Positions 1 to 8,810 are shown, numbered from the stretch's first letter. The stretch is 64,000 bases of DNA from Rs1 sp029027825 (GCA_029027825.1 CP093399.1:4030001-4094000); one strand, 5' to 3'. Notes: a model not told the origin generated them from the letters alone. Program-made: numbers and translations.

Positions 1-2027
1 GAGCTTAATATAGATTCAGCCAACCAAGTCAAATAATCACTGACTTTCATCAGCGGTAGCACTCCGGCAATCTCACTGGCAGCCACCCGCAGCACATGTG
101 CGTGCTTAAAATAGCGCAGGCTATCCATCAATTGCTCTTCATCCTCCTCTGGGATGCGCAGCATCTGTTGGTTTAATTCAGAGTCTAACTGTTGCTTATC
201 GGGGGGCGAATACAAGGTCTGCGGGGTGATCAACTCATCGAGTAGCACCGGCTGTTTAGTCAAGGTATCTGCAAACCAGCTACTGGCGGAACAGAGTTTT
301 ACCAACTGCTTTAAGGCGCTGGGATTTTCTGCCAAAAGCACTAGATATGCCGAGCGCCTTAAGATGGCGGTAATTAATTTTAACACTCTGGCTAAAGTCT
401 GAGTGCTGTTTGCAGTGGCGCAAATTTCGCTCATCAACAGCGGAATGACCGTTTTTAAGCGATCCACAGAGACCGGCTGTAATAACTTAGCCACTTTTGA
501 CTCCGCCATGTCGACAATTAATTTTCGGGCACTGTCCGGTTGATCAAAGCCCTTTTCAGCGCAGAGCTCGCTCGCCTCTTCCGCCGAGAGCTTTAATTCC
601 CATAACAGTAACCAATCGCTATCGATACAGCTTGGATGCTCATCATCTTCCGGCGTAGCTAAGGTTTCTGCGAAATAGCTACTGACGTTTTGTCGGTGCT
701 GATCGAGGGTCTGCATAAAAGCTGCACTGTCCGAAAACCCGAGTGAAAAGGCTATTCTCTGTAGCTCTAGCGCTCCTTTAGGCAACTCTTGGGTTTGGCG
801 ATCGCTAATCGCTTGAATGGCGTGTTCAGTATCGCGCAGAAAGAGGTAGGCCGCGGTGAGCTGATCGACAAATTTTTGCGGCACCGCCACCGCTTCCGGT
901 AACAGCGGCAATATATCCAAGAGCGCTTTTTGCTGCAGTCGTTGATCGCGCCCTCCTCTGATAAGCTGGAATGCCTGGGCGATAAACTCAATTTCTCTAA
1001 TTCCCCCAGAGCCCAATTTAACATTATTTTTTAAGCCCTTACGCCGTACTTCACTGTTGATCAGCGCCTTCATTTCGCGCAGTGACTCAAAGGCTGAATA
1101 ATCAATATACTTGCGAAAGACGAAGGGCTTTAAATCTCGCATTAATTGCAGGGCTGCTGGACACATCCCAGCGACGATTCTCGCCTTGATCATCGCGTAG
1201 CGTTCCCACTCGCGACCGTGCTGTTGATAGTAGTTTTCCATGGCGATAAAGCTACAGGCGAGCGGACTGACCGAGCCAAAAGGCCGCAGCCGCATATCCA
1301 CTCTAAAGACAAAACCGTCGACGGTCGGTGCATCTAAGACACGGATCAATTGTTTACCCAAGCGGATAAAGAAATCTTGGTTATCAATCGATTTTTTCTG
1401 CCCTTGGGTGACCCCGTTTTCGGGATAGCAGAACATTAAATCGATATCAGATGACAAGTTAAGCTCACCGGCCCCTAATTTGCCCATCCCCAGCACCACT
1501 AAATGCTGTTGCTCGCTGTTGCCATTTTCATCAGCTGGAGAGTACGGCGTGCCAAAACGAAGACTGAGCCAGTCATATAATTTAGTTAAACTAATCGCCA
1601 CACAAGCGTCCGCCAAGGCACTTAACTCGCGAATGGTTTGGCGAGTGTCTGCGCTGCGATTTAAATCGCGCCAGATAATACGGACCATTTCTATTTGCCG
1701 AAACAATCTGAGCTGCTGCTCTAACTGCTGCTGATTTTCAACGCTAGCCAGTAGTGCCGACAGTTTGAGCGCGTAGTGATCAACAGGGTATTCAGTGTCT
1801 AGTGCATTACTACCGATTAAGTCCGCTAACATTTCAGGTTCCCGCTGCAGCTGCTCAACCACAAAATCGCTGCCTACGACTACTTTGACCAAACTCGCCA
1901 ATTGCTCAGCGGTTAAAGTAAGATTCTGTAAACAAACTTCCAGTCGCGGCCACTGGTCCAGCACATGTTGCTGTAAACTGGCAGGAACGGCGTTTAAATC
2001 AGGTAAGTGCATGTCAGGTAAGTGCAT
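1..2027 (-). CDS. glnE: Bifunctional glutamine synthetase adenylyltransferase / adenylyl-removing enzyme (3' part beyond window)
   Basis: GlnE adds AMP to, and removes it from, glutamine synthetase in the cytoplasm, under control of PII protein, and so sets nitrogen assimilation. The frame is open from the ATG at 2027 to the left edge, giving the first 675 residues of a protein normally about 950-980 long. The nucleotidyltransferase signature GMGKLGAGELN...SDIDL lies near residues 180-195, followed by VDMRLRPFG near 245 and GSGGIREIEF near 340. This is the adenylyl-removing half plus the linker; most of the adenylating half lies outside. The start is preceded by AGAGGA at good spacing. A 15-bp tandem duplication gives the N-terminus MHLPDMHLPD; the second ATG (2012) has no ribosome-binding site. 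Identity is very secure. Confidence 0.96.
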   Translation of the reverse strand, partial: MHLPDMHLPDLNAVPASLQQHVLDQWPRLEVCLQNLTLTAEQLASLVKVVVGSDFVVEQLQREPEMLADLIGSNALDTEYPVDHYALKLSALLASVENQQQLEQQLRLFRQIEMVRIIWRDLNRSADTRQTIRELSALADACVAISLTKLYDWLSLRFGTPYSPADENGNSEQQHLVVLGMGKLGAGELNLSSDIDLMFCYPENGVTQGQKKSIDNQDFFIRLGKQLIRVLDAPTVDGFVFRVDMRLRPFGSVSPLACSFIAMENYYQQHGREWERYAMIKARIVAGMCPAALQLMRDLKPFVFRKYIDYSAFESLREMKALINSEVRRKGLKNNVKLGSGGIREIEFIAQAFQLIRGGRDQRLQQKALLDILPLLPEAVAVPQKFVDQLTAAYLFLRDTEHAIQAISDRQTQELPKGALELQRIAFSLGFSDSAAFMQTLDQHRQNVSSYFAETLATPEDDEHPSCIDSDWLLLWELKLSAEEASELCAEKGFDQPDSARKLIVDMAESKVAKLLQPVSVDRLKTVIPLLMSEICATANSTQTLARVLKLITAILRRSAYLVLLAENPSALKQLVKLCSASSWFADTLTKQPVLLDELITPQTLYSPPDKQQLDSELNQQMLRIPEEDEEQLMDSLRYFKHAHVLRVAASEIAGVLPLMKVSDYLTWLAESILS

Positions 2028-2189
2028 AGTTGTCCTCTGCGGCGCTGCACTGAGATTTAGCAGCAAAATCTAGCCTATTTTTGGCAGATAGTTAATCTCC
2101 GGTCACTCAACCACTGAGTACCAGAAAAATTCGAATTTAAGGTCGTGGATAAAAGGTACTGATGCTCAGAAAAATAACCGTAGCCACTC

Positions 2190-2819
2190 CTACCCACGGG
2201 CACGATTGAGCAGTGCAAAACCTCTGGCCGCCTTGCTGATATCACTTGGCTCTAACTCCGCGCATTGCTCCATCAGCTCTGCAGCTATTTCTGTGAGCGC
2301 CATTGGCTTGCCATTGACCAGCTCCAATTCTAGTTCGGAAATTTCAATCGTTTCTGCACTGTGTACCGTTGCTACTTGCCCTTGATCTAATACCATTTCG
2401 ACCAGCGACTGCGCTCCTTGTCGATCGATGTGCTGAATGTACCAAAGCTGGCGGGTAAAATTGGTGGTAAATTGCTGTTTAATCGTATTTGTGTCAATGC
2501 CTGCTGGCCAGTGATCGCTGGGCAGTAACGAAAAATCTAGCTGGTCGCTGCTCAAGTCCCACTCCCATTCTAACCTTTGGTGCATTCCTTGTTCACTACT
2601 TCCCTGAGTTTTTAGCGTTTGTATATACTGTCGATCACTCTTGCGCACCCGCAATGCTATTTTTTGACTGTGCAGCTGCCAATCATCGGTATCGTAGTAA
2701 GTATTTTGCAGGATTTTTTCGACGGCACTAGTCGGCAAACTGCAGATAAAGCGACTTTTCAACAGTTTGTGAATCGCGCTTGGCGCAATAGCTAATTTGA
2801 TTTCAATTTCTGTATTCAT
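2190..2819 (-). CDS. CYTH domain protein (triphosphate tunnel metalloenzyme)
   Basis: This 209-residue protein opens with the ExExK signature (EIEIKL, residues 3-8) that defines CYTH/triphosphate-tunnel enzymes. Alternating charged strands follow, with RVRKSD and LEWEWDL typical of the tunnel. Family members hydrolyse inorganic triphosphate or, less often, make cAMP or thiamine triphosphate products. The substrate here cannot be read from sequence, but stand-alone bacterial members of this length are mostly triphosphatases. The start at 2819 is chosen because AGGAG lies 7 bases upstream; a longer frame to 2840 would use a non-ATG codon before that site. It is divergent from the DUF47-PiT phosphate pair, which fits a polyphosphate/phosphate theme, but this link is inference. 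Confidence 0.85.
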   Translation of the reverse strand: MNTEIEIKLAIAPSAIHKLLKSRFICSLPTSAVEKILQNTYYDTDDWQLHSQKIALRVRKSDRQYIQTLKTQGSSEQGMHQRLEWEWDLSSDQLDFSLLPSDHWPAGIDTNTIKQQFTTNFTRQLWYIQHIDRQGAQSLVEMVLDQGQVATVHSAETIEISELELELVNGKPMALTEIAAELMEQCAELEPSDISKAARGFALLNRARG

Positions 2820-3119
2820 TAAATATCTCCTGTAGATCAATACACTAGATTGTTTTCGGCTCAGTTACACCACCAACATACCTAGCCTGTAACCATCACT
2901 TAATAGCAAATAATCGCTGCAGACAAAGTTCCGTATTAAATAACCAGTCTCGCGCCGCAAAAATACCGATTGCAATGACTCAAAGCTAGTGTTCTTTAGC
3001 AGCGACAATAAACTATGAATGACGGCAAAATAAAAATGGCTAAATATGAACTTTTTGCTACAAATTTGTGACATCAACACTTATACTTCGAAAAATTATA
3101 GCCAATGAGGTTTAGGATT

Positions 3120-3800
3120 GTGGTTTCTAGTAATCCTTTCTTGCAAATGTTTGCTCGCTCGCCGTTCAAACCTATGCAGGAACACATAGCAAAGGCACAA
3201 CAATGTGCTGAACAATTAATTCCTTTCTTCGAAGCATCTTTTGCCGACGATTGGGCTTTAGCTGAACAACTGCAGCAAAAGATAGCAAAGCTTGAAAACG
3301 AAGCTGATGATATCAAAAAAGAAGTCCGTCAGTCTGTCCCCAGTAGTTTATTTTTGCCAGTCCCACGCACCGACTTGCTCAGTTTACTGCGCATGCAAGA
3401 TAGAATAGCTAATCGCGCCAAAGATATTTCCGGCATTATGCTGGGTAGAAAAATGTCTGTGCCGAGCTGTATTCAAAAGGAAATGCTGGAATTTGTTAGC
3501 GCAGCGGTAAAAACCTCAGAACAAGCGCTCACCGCGCTCAATGAATTGGACGAGTTAGTCGGCGCCGGGTTCCGTGGCCGTGAAGTGGATGTCGTAGAAG
3601 CACTGATTAACAAGTTAGATGATTTAGAACATGAAACCGATGAGTTGGAGCGAGAAATACGCCACTCTGTTTTTCAGGTAGAAAAAGAGCTCGATCCTAT
3701 CGATGCTATTTTCCTCTACAAAGTAATCTCATGGATTGGAGATCTCGCAGACCGGGCACAAGATGTGGGCGGCAGACTTCAATTACTTATCGCTCGTTAG
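3120..3800 (+). CDS. DUF47 / PhoU-like accessory protein of the PiT transporter
   Basis: This 226-residue, largely helical protein belongs to the TIGR00153/DUF47 (PhoU_div) family, distant relatives of PhoU that are usually encoded beside PiT permeases and thought to regulate them. The N-terminal NPFLQMFARSPFKPMQEH, the central RTDLLSLLRMQDRIANRAKDISG and the C-terminal ISWIGDLADRAQDVGGRLQ are typical; the acidic helices form the metal-binding bundle. I prefer the GTG at 3120, because GAGG sits 9 bases upstream and the family normally begins just before the NPFLxMF segment. An ATG at 3105 would add five residues. It lies 25 bases upstream of the permease gene and is surely co-transcribed with it. 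Confidence 0.9.
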   Translation: MVSSNPFLQMFARSPFKPMQEHIAKAQQCAEQLIPFFEASFADDWALAEQLQQKIAKLENEADDIKKEVRQSVPSSLFLPVPRTDLLSLLRMQDRIANRAKDISGIMLGRKMSVPSCIQKEMLEFVSAAVKTSEQALTALNELDELVGAGFRGREVDVVEALINKLDDLEHETDELEREIRHSVFQVEKELDPIDAIFLYKVISWIGDLADRAQDVGGRLQLLIAR

Positions 3801-3825
3801 TAGCGAAATATAAGAGTTAGATTAT

Positions 3826-5094
3826 ATGAATATTATTGCTCAGCATGGCGATGTCATCATCATCCTCGCCTGTGTATTCGGCTTTTTTATGGCGTGGGGT
3901 GTCGGTGCAAACGATGTCGCGAACGCGATGGGTACTTCGGTAGGCTCTAAAGCACTTACCCTTAAACAAGCCATTATTATTGCCATTGTATTCGAATTTG
4001 CCGGCGCCTATTTAGCTGGAGGAGCGGTCACAGCTACCATCAGAAAAGGGATTATCGATCCATCCCTCTTATCTGGTGCTCCCGAATTATTGGTGTTTGG
4101 CATGATGTCGGCGCTACTTGCCGCAGCAATTTGGTTATTAGTTGCCACCTTTTTTGGCTGGCCGGTCTCCACTACCCATACGATTGTCGGCGCGATTGTT
4201 GGCTTTGCTGCCGTTGGTATCTCCCCAGATGCAGTCAACTGGGGAAAGGTCGCCAAAATTGTTGCCAGTTGGGTGGTATCTCCAATCACCGCAGGATTTA
4301 TTGCCTTTTTTCTCTTTCGAACCGTGCAACGGCTAGTCTTAGACACTAAAAACCCCTTCGCCAATGCGCAAAAATACGTGCCCGGCTATATTTTTTTGGT
4401 GGGTTTCATCATTTCCATGGTGACCTTTACCAAAGGCCTTAAACACATCGGCTTAGATCTCAGTTTTACTAACAGCGCCCTTATCTCCCTCGCGGTGGCT
4501 TTCCTGACGATGGTTATCGGCAAAATAATGCTGCTAAAAGTCAAAGAAGATAAAGAGGCTGACAAGGACTATCACTTTTCTAGTGTTGAAAAAGTGTTTG
4601 GCGTACTAATGATGTTTACCGCCTGTGCAATGGCCTTTGCCCACGGCTCAAACGATGTCGCCAATGCGGTGGGTCCGATTGCCGCGATAGTCGGGATTGT
4701 CGATGCTGGCGGTAAGGTGCTGCAAGAGTCGATGATGCCCTCGTGGATATTATTACTCGGTGGTGCCGGTATTGTCGCAGGACTAGTAATGTACGGACAT
4801 AAGGTGATTGCCACTGTCGGTAATAATATTACCGAACTAACCCCTTCTCGCGGCTTTGCAGCAACGCTTGCCGCCGCTGCGACAGTCGTGGTTGCATCTG
4901 GCACCGGACTGCCCATTTCCACCACTCACACTTTAGTCGGAGCTGTGCTAGGTGTAGGCTTAGCGCGTGGCTTAGCGGCGCTAAATTTGAAAGTGATCGG
5001 GACCATTTTTATCTCTTGGGTTATCACTTTACCCGCAGGGGCCGGTCTTTCAATCATGTTCTTCTTTATGTTTAAATGGATGTTCGTCGGTTAG
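3826..5094 (+). CDS. pit: Low-affinity inorganic phosphate transporter, PiT family
   Basis: This is a 422-residue inner-membrane phosphate/cation symporter. The two inverted repeats that define the PiT fold are clear: GANDVANAMGTSVGSKALT (about residues 27-45) and GSNDVANAVGPIAAI (about 275-290). Each repeat is followed by a P(V/I)STTHT signature (about 112 and 364) in re-entrant segments. About ten to twelve hydrophobic helices are visible. It is immediately downstream of the DUF47 protein, forming a two-gene operon that probably ends at the hairpin near 5246-5264. No Pho box was recognised upstream, in keeping with the usually constitutive expression of such systems. The name pit is a family-level assignment; metal-phosphate is the likely transported form. 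Confidence 0.94.
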   Translation: MNIIAQHGDVIIILACVFGFFMAWGVGANDVANAMGTSVGSKALTLKQAIIIAIVFEFAGAYLAGGAVTATIRKGIIDPSLLSGAPELLVFGMMSALLAAAIWLLVATFFGWPVSTTHTIVGAIVGFAAVGISPDAVNWGKVAKIVASWVVSPITAGFIAFFLFRTVQRLVLDTKNPFANAQKYVPGYIFLVGFIISMVTFTKGLKHIGLDLSFTNSALISLAVAFLTMVIGKIMLLKVKEDKEADKDYHFSSVEKVFGVLMMFTACAMAFAHGSNDVANAVGPIAAIVGIVDAGGKVLQESMMPSWILLLGGAGIVAGLVMYGHKVIATVGNNITELTPSRGFAATLAAAATVVVASGTGLPISTTHTLVGAVLGVGLARGLAALNLKVIGTIFISWVITLPAGAGLSIMFFFMFKWMFVG

Positions 5095-5105
5095 ACTTAC
5101 ACAGT

Positions 5106-5174
5106 CCTGAATCAGCGGCCTCACTGCTCCACATAGCGCAAGCTCTTGATTCACTTTGAAGTCACGGCTTCAAG
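5106..5174. mobile_element. 69-bp miniature element with IS1380-like ends (decayed copy)
   Basis: The left end begins CCTGAATCAGCGGCCTCACTG and the right end is a worn AAGTCACGGCTTCAAG. The copy at 19823-19891 has the same length and is nearly the same sequence throughout, and it is better preserved. The ends resemble those of the IS1380 element at 8857-10501. It lies just after the PiT gene and has no coding content. Confidence 0.6.
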
Positions 5175-5245
5175 ATAGTGTTAGTCATATCTGAAGTTCC
5201 ACTGAGCCGGTAACCTTCGTTACCAGTGCAGTGGGTGCTAGATCT

Positions 5246-5264
5246 GGCTCTGCTTTGCAGAGCC
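5246..5264 (+). terminator. Probable terminator after the phosphate transporter
   Basis: A perfect 8-bp stem (GGCTCTGC/GCAGAGCC) with a 3-base loop is followed by an AT-rich stretch with a short T run. It lies 150 bases after the pit stop codon and before argA. A second, smaller hairpin (GGTAAC-CTTC-GTTACC) is just upstream. The T tract is weak, so termination efficiency is uncertain. Confidence 0.45.
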
Positions 5265-5348
5265 GCTATTAATTTTTATCATTAATCCAATTTGCCCCTC
5301 GACCTGATCCTTTAAAGGCTGCACAATATCGGCTCATTCTTTTCTATA

Positions 5349-5395
5349 TAGCCTAAGTTCAACTTAGACGCAGCTGCGATATCTAAGTTAGGCTA
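5349..5395 (+). promoter_or_regulatory. Nested inverted repeats in the argA leader
   Basis: Outer arms TAGCCTAA (5349-5356) and TTAGGCTA (5388-5395) are perfect inverted repeats. They enclose a second palindrome, TAAGTT-C-AACTTA (5355-5367), whose half also recurs near the right arm as CTAAGTTAG. The block ends 27 bases before the preferred argA start. It could be an operator or a leader RNA structure. I do not recognise it as a classical ARG box, so its function is inferred from position and symmetry alone. Confidence 0.4.
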
Positions 5396-5422
5396 CACTT
5401 ATAAACCGTCTTGGAGCTTGTT

Positions 5423-6766
5423 GTGGCCGATGTTAACCAATATGTAAACTGGTTTCGCCAATCATCCCCTTACTTTAATGCACTGCGCGATAACACTGTG
5501 GTTATTATGCTCAGCGGTGATTCAATTAAAGACCCTAATTTCGACAATGTCATCCATGATATTGCCTTACTTAGCAGTTTGGGAATGCGCTTAGTATTAG
5601 TTTACGGAGCACGCCCGCAAATTGAACAAAAGATGCAGGAGCTTGGCCTGCAGACCCACTCTCACCACTGCAGACGCATTACCGATAGCCAGACGTTGGC
5701 TTGTGCTGTGGAAGCTAGCGGCACTATTAGAGCTATGATAGAGGCAAAGCTCTCGATGGGCTTAATCAACACGCCAATGCACGGCTCAAAAATTCGGCTT
5801 ATCTCTGGTAACTTTGTTACCGCTCGACCGGCTGGAGTGTATGAGGGGGTTGATTTGTGTTACACGGGCGAAGTGCGGCGCATTGATCAGCAGGCGATTG
5901 CCAATATTTTAGATTTAAACTCCATAGTATTGCTATCGACGATTGGCTACTCTCCCACCGGTGAAATGTTTAATTTATCAGCGGCAGATGTCGCCGCCAG
6001 AGCTGCGATATGCCTAAAGGCCGACAAACTAATCCTACTCGGCAAAGAGCAGGGCATCACCGACAGTAATGGCGAGACCAGAAGCGAGCTGTTAAGCTCA
6101 ACTGCGCAGCGCTTGCTGAATAAATATCGCACTCAAATTTCCGACCCCAATTCAGCGCAATCTGAATTTTCCCACTTACTCGACACGGCAATTTCCGCCT
6201 GCGATGCGGGCGTACCGCGCTGCCACTTGCTCTCTTATCAAGTCGATGGCGCTATGCTGGCCGAACTTTACACTCGTGACGGTAGCGGCACTATGATTAC
6301 CGAAGAATCTTACGAGCAGGTTAGAGATGCGACGGTTGATGACATTGGCGGGATCATCGAATTGATTAATCCTCTTGAGGAAAAGGGCATTTTAGTACGC
6401 CGTTCCCGAGAGCTATTAGAAGCTGAAATTGAGCAGTTTATCGTTATCGAAAGAGATAACGCCATTATTGCCTGCGCGGCACTGTATTGTTTTGCCGATG
6501 AAAAAATTGGTGAACTAGCTTGCATTGCAGTGGATGAAAACTATTTGGGAGGCAGCAGAGGCGACGTCTTACTCGATGCTGTAGAAAAGCGCGCACTAGC
6601 GCTAAACCTGCATTCCCTGTTTGTCTTAACCACCAAAACCGCGCATTGGTTTTTAGAGCAGGGCTTTTGTGCGATTACCGTAGATCAGCTGCCCAAGCAA
6701 AAACAATTAATCTACAACCTTCAGCGAAAATCCAAAGTATTCGCTAAGACCTTACCCACTGGCTAG
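5423..6766 (+). CDS. argA: N-acetylglutamate synthase (amino-acid acetyltransferase)
   Basis: ArgA makes N-acetylglutamate from glutamate and acetyl-CoA, the first step of arginine synthesis, in the cytoplasm. The 447-residue length and two-domain plan match the classical enzyme. An amino-acid-kinase-like domain (about 1-290; VVIMLSGDSI, LVLVYGARPQIE, SIGYSPTGEMFNL-type segments) binds arginine for feedback inhibition. A GNAT acetyltransferase domain follows (about 300-440), with the acetyl-CoA region around GELACIAVDENYLGGSRGD. GTG at 5423 is preferred, with GGAG 6 bases upstream; a TTG 12 bases earlier overlaps that site. The leader has nested inverted repeats. It converges with the CheX-like gene, overlapping it by 4 bases at the stop codons. 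Confidence 0.94.
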   Translation: MADVNQYVNWFRQSSPYFNALRDNTVVIMLSGDSIKDPNFDNVIHDIALLSSLGMRLVLVYGARPQIEQKMQELGLQTHSHHCRRITDSQTLACAVEASGTIRAMIEAKLSMGLINTPMHGSKIRLISGNFVTARPAGVYEGVDLCYTGEVRRIDQQAIANILDLNSIVLLSTIGYSPTGEMFNLSAADVAARAAICLKADKLILLGKEQGITDSNGETRSELLSSTAQRLLNKYRTQISDPNSAQSEFSHLLDTAISACDAGVPRCHLLSYQVDGAMLAELYTRDGSGTMITEESYEQVRDATVDDIGGIIELINPLEEKGILVRRSRELLEAEIEQFIVIERDNAIIACAALYCFADEKIGELACIAVDENYLGGSRGDVLLDAVEKRALALNLHSLFVLTTKTAHWFLEQGFCAITVDQLPKQKQLIYNLQRKSKVFAKTLPTG

Positions 6767-7611
6767 CTATCATATAAAAACAAAGTGAAGCTTTGATCCG
6801 GCCCCGCCAATACAATATTGAATACCGCTTTATCAGGCGCCTGCAGCTCTACCCCTGGCCCACTTATGACGGGGGGAGACAACTCGGTCAAGGCACTCTT
6901 ACCATGACCCGCCAAAGAGTTACCTAGCACTATGTTCATAAATTCGCACACCGCATCTTGGGCTACCGCCGAGTTATTGCTGGTATCCATGCCTAAAAAA
7001 TTACTAGCGATGGTATTGATTAATTCGGTCTTCATTAAATAGCCAATTTTAATCGGCTCAGGTAACTCTGCAGATTGTGAAAAGGCTAGCTCTCCCGCTC
7101 CTATATTAATACTTTCTGCCACTAACTCAGAGACCTGAACATTCATTTTGATAATTCTTAAAAATAGCCGTACTGTGGTATTTATTGTATCTGCTATTAA
7201 TTTACCATGCGGATGTGCATAAATAGTAGCATCCAGCTGTAATGCCGAGCGCTTTTTAATTTCAGAGTGTTCTTCTAAATGTTTAATCAACACTGATTTT
7301 GATAAAATAGCTTGTTCGACTAATAACTCACCAAAGAATTTCCTATCATTTTGCTGAGCAATAAAAACTTCAGAAATTTGTCTACTTATCATGAACCCCA
7401 TAGATACGGCTAATGCACCAAACCTTTCATCTTTCCTCTGTTGCTCAATATTTATTTTCTTCGCATCCTCTGTATTTAAGTAGCCTTTGTTAATAGCTAT
7501 TTGTCCCAAGGTTAAATGCGAGGCTTTTTGTAGGTCAATAGTATGCAACAATTGATTTTTACTGATTATTCCTCTTTCTAAAAGATATTGACCAAAAAAT
7601 TTATTTGACAT
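6763..7611 (-). CDS. CheX-like phosphatase-domain protein with N-terminal GspE-N-like repeats
   Basis: This 282-residue cytoplasmic protein has two parts. Residues about 1-115 hold two or three copies of a helical repeat of the type found at the N-terminus of type II secretion ATPases (FGQYLLERGIISKNQLLHTI; FGELLVEQAILSKSVLIKHL). Residues about 130-282 resemble CheX/CheC, with the phosphatase signature ExxNxxxG in AVCEFMNIVLGNSL. CheX and CheC remove phosphate from CheY-P. The gene follows a CheY-like regulator by 7 bases on the same strand, so the two should be a regulator/phosphatase pair. No chemotaxis core genes are nearby. The exact target process is unknown, and the domain fusion is assigned from motifs only. 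Confidence 0.7.
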   Translation of the reverse strand: MSNKFFGQYLLERGIISKNQLLHTIDLQKASHLTLGQIAINKGYLNTEDAKKINIEQQRKDERFGALAVSMGFMISRQISEVFIAQQNDRKFFGELLVEQAILSKSVLIKHLEEHSEIKKRSALQLDATIYAHPHGKLIADTINTTVRLFLRIIKMNVQVSELVAESINIGAGELAFSQSAELPEPIKIGYLMKTELINTIASNFLGMDTSNNSAVAQDAVCEFMNIVLGNSLAGHGKSALTELSPPVISGPGVELQAPDKAVFNIVLAGPDQSFTLFLYDS

Positions 7612-7618
7612 AAATTAC

Positions 7619-7993
7619 TCACTCTACAGTTTCAGACAAGCTATTTAGCGCGATTCTAATTCCTTCCGTCTCATAGGGCTTTTGCAAATAAAATTTTGCC
7701 CCAGCTCTTAGACAATACTCAATGTCACCCTCAGAACCCAGAGAACTACAGATTACTACTTGCGCACTCTCGTCCACTTGCAATATCTTTTTCAAAGTCT
7801 TTTTACCATCAAATTTTGGCATCACCAAATCCAGCATTACCACATCAGGTTTTAGCTCCATATACAGTTTAAGTGCTTCTAAACCATCCTTTGCCTCTCC
7901 TATCACTTGATGGCCAATATTGGCTAGCAATTGTTTGACGACTAATCGCATACTTAACGAGTCATCAACAACCAGTATTTTTAATGCAGACAT
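7619..7993 (-). CDS. CheY-like single-domain response regulator
   Basis: This 124-residue protein is a receiver domain alone. The acidic pair DD is at residues 10-11 (KILVVDDSLSM), the phospho-acceptor Asp lies in VVMLDLVMPKFDG near 55, the Thr/Ser switch region is in VVICSSLGSE, and Lys lies in FYLQKPYE near 108. It has no output domain, so it signals by protein contact, as CheY does at the flagellar motor. GAGGAGAG lies just before the ATG. The CheX-like gene follows after 7 bases and is the probable phosphatase or partner. Whether it acts in motility or another pathway cannot be told. Confidence 0.9.
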   Translation of the reverse strand: MSALKILVVDDSLSMRLVVKQLLANIGHQVIGEAKDGLEALKLYMELKPDVVMLDLVMPKFDGKKTLKKILQVDESAQVVICSSLGSEGDIEYCLRAGAKFYLQKPYETEGIRIALNSLSETVE

Positions 7994-8450
7994 TTTCTCT
8001 CCTCAATCTCCCACTTTTAGACAATTTACTGCCTAAGCGCTGATTAATAACAAAATATTGCTCCACAGCATTACACTTAGAACAAAACAATGGGATTATT
8101 AGTGTAGCTAGTAAGTTATTTTTTGTGCGATAGCCACCCAAACAATTTTTCTACTCAATACATCTAATACGTAGGGATCCTCTGCTCAGCGACAGAAGCG
8201 AGGCTGGGATTCAGAGATATAGATAAAGAATAGATCAATATCCATCAAAGGCAAAAAACTAAGTCAATTGAGCATAAAAGGTGTTCTGGCAGCGCAGCTA
8301 AAAGCTAAAAGCTAAAAGCTAAAATATTATCCGAGGACTGAGCTAGCAAGTGGTAATATACACCTCAGAGAAGCGGCGTTTTTTTTGTAGGATAGGCACT
8401 AAATATTATTGATATTCAGCTGTTCATCAGCGTAATTTAAAGGGCTTAAC
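7994..8450. other. Intergenic region with a 7-bp tandem repeat
   Basis: This 457-base AT-rich stretch separates the divergent CheY and MTH1187 genes and must hold both promoters. The one clear structure is four exact tandem copies of GCTAAAA at 8297-8324. I see no coding sequence, RNA gene or mobile-element ends in it. Confidence 0.6.
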
Positions 8451-8756
8451 ATGTATGTAATTATGGATATTATGGTTTCCCCTAGCGGGGTAGGCCTTTC
8501 AATATCTCCTTATGTCGCGCATTGCCAAAAAATATTTCAAGCGGCAAATTTAAACCATCAGTTACACAGCTTTGGCACTAATGTTGAAGGAGAGTGGGAC
8601 GAGGTGATGGCAGCTGTTAAACGCTGTCATATTGAGCTGCATGAAATGGGCGCAGTGCGCATTACTAGTCATATGAAACTAGGCACCAGAGTAGATAGAC
8701 AACAAACTATTCAAGATAAAATTGACAGCGTACGGGACAAATTAGATCCTGATTGA
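8451..8756 (+). CDS. MTH1187/YkoF-type thiamine-binding family protein
   Basis: This 101-residue protein belongs to the MTH1187 (DUF77, Thiamine_BP) family, small ferredoxin-fold proteins that form tetramers and bind thiamine or a related small ligand. Typical features are the N-terminal strand MDIMVSPSG.G.SISPYV, the central QLHSFGTNVEGEWDEVMAAVKRCHIELHE and the basic IKLGTR-like strand (MKLGTRVDR). AAGG lies about 8 bases before the ATG. It stands alone, upstream of the insertion sequence. A function in thiamine salvage or sensing is family-level inference. Confidence 0.85.
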   Translation: MYVIMDIMVSPSGVGLSISPYVAHCQKIFQAANLNHQLHSFGTNVEGEWDEVMAAVKRCHIELHEMGAVRITSHMKLGTRVDRQQTIQDKIDSVRDKLDPD

Positions 8757-8810
8757 CCACCATACTCCGCTTGACTTGACAGCCGTCTAACAAAGCTATT
8801 AATTACAACA

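Noticed and set aside
767..1024. Minus-strand 85-codon frame near the left edge
   Set aside because: It is out of frame with glnE, whose own frame is continuous through this stretch with conserved motifs.
2865..3080. 71-codon minus-strand frame between the CYTH and DUF47 genes
   Set aside because: There is no ribosome-binding site or recognisable motif, and it occupies the divergent promoter region.
5597..5640. Split of ArgA into a separate acetylglutamate kinase (ArgB)
   Set aside because: The kinase-like domain continues without break into a GNAT domain, and the length fits the classical fused ArgA.
8296..8324. Possible CRISPR or satellite array at the GCTAAAA repeats
   Set aside because: The unit is only 7 bases with no spacers; it is simple tandem slippage.
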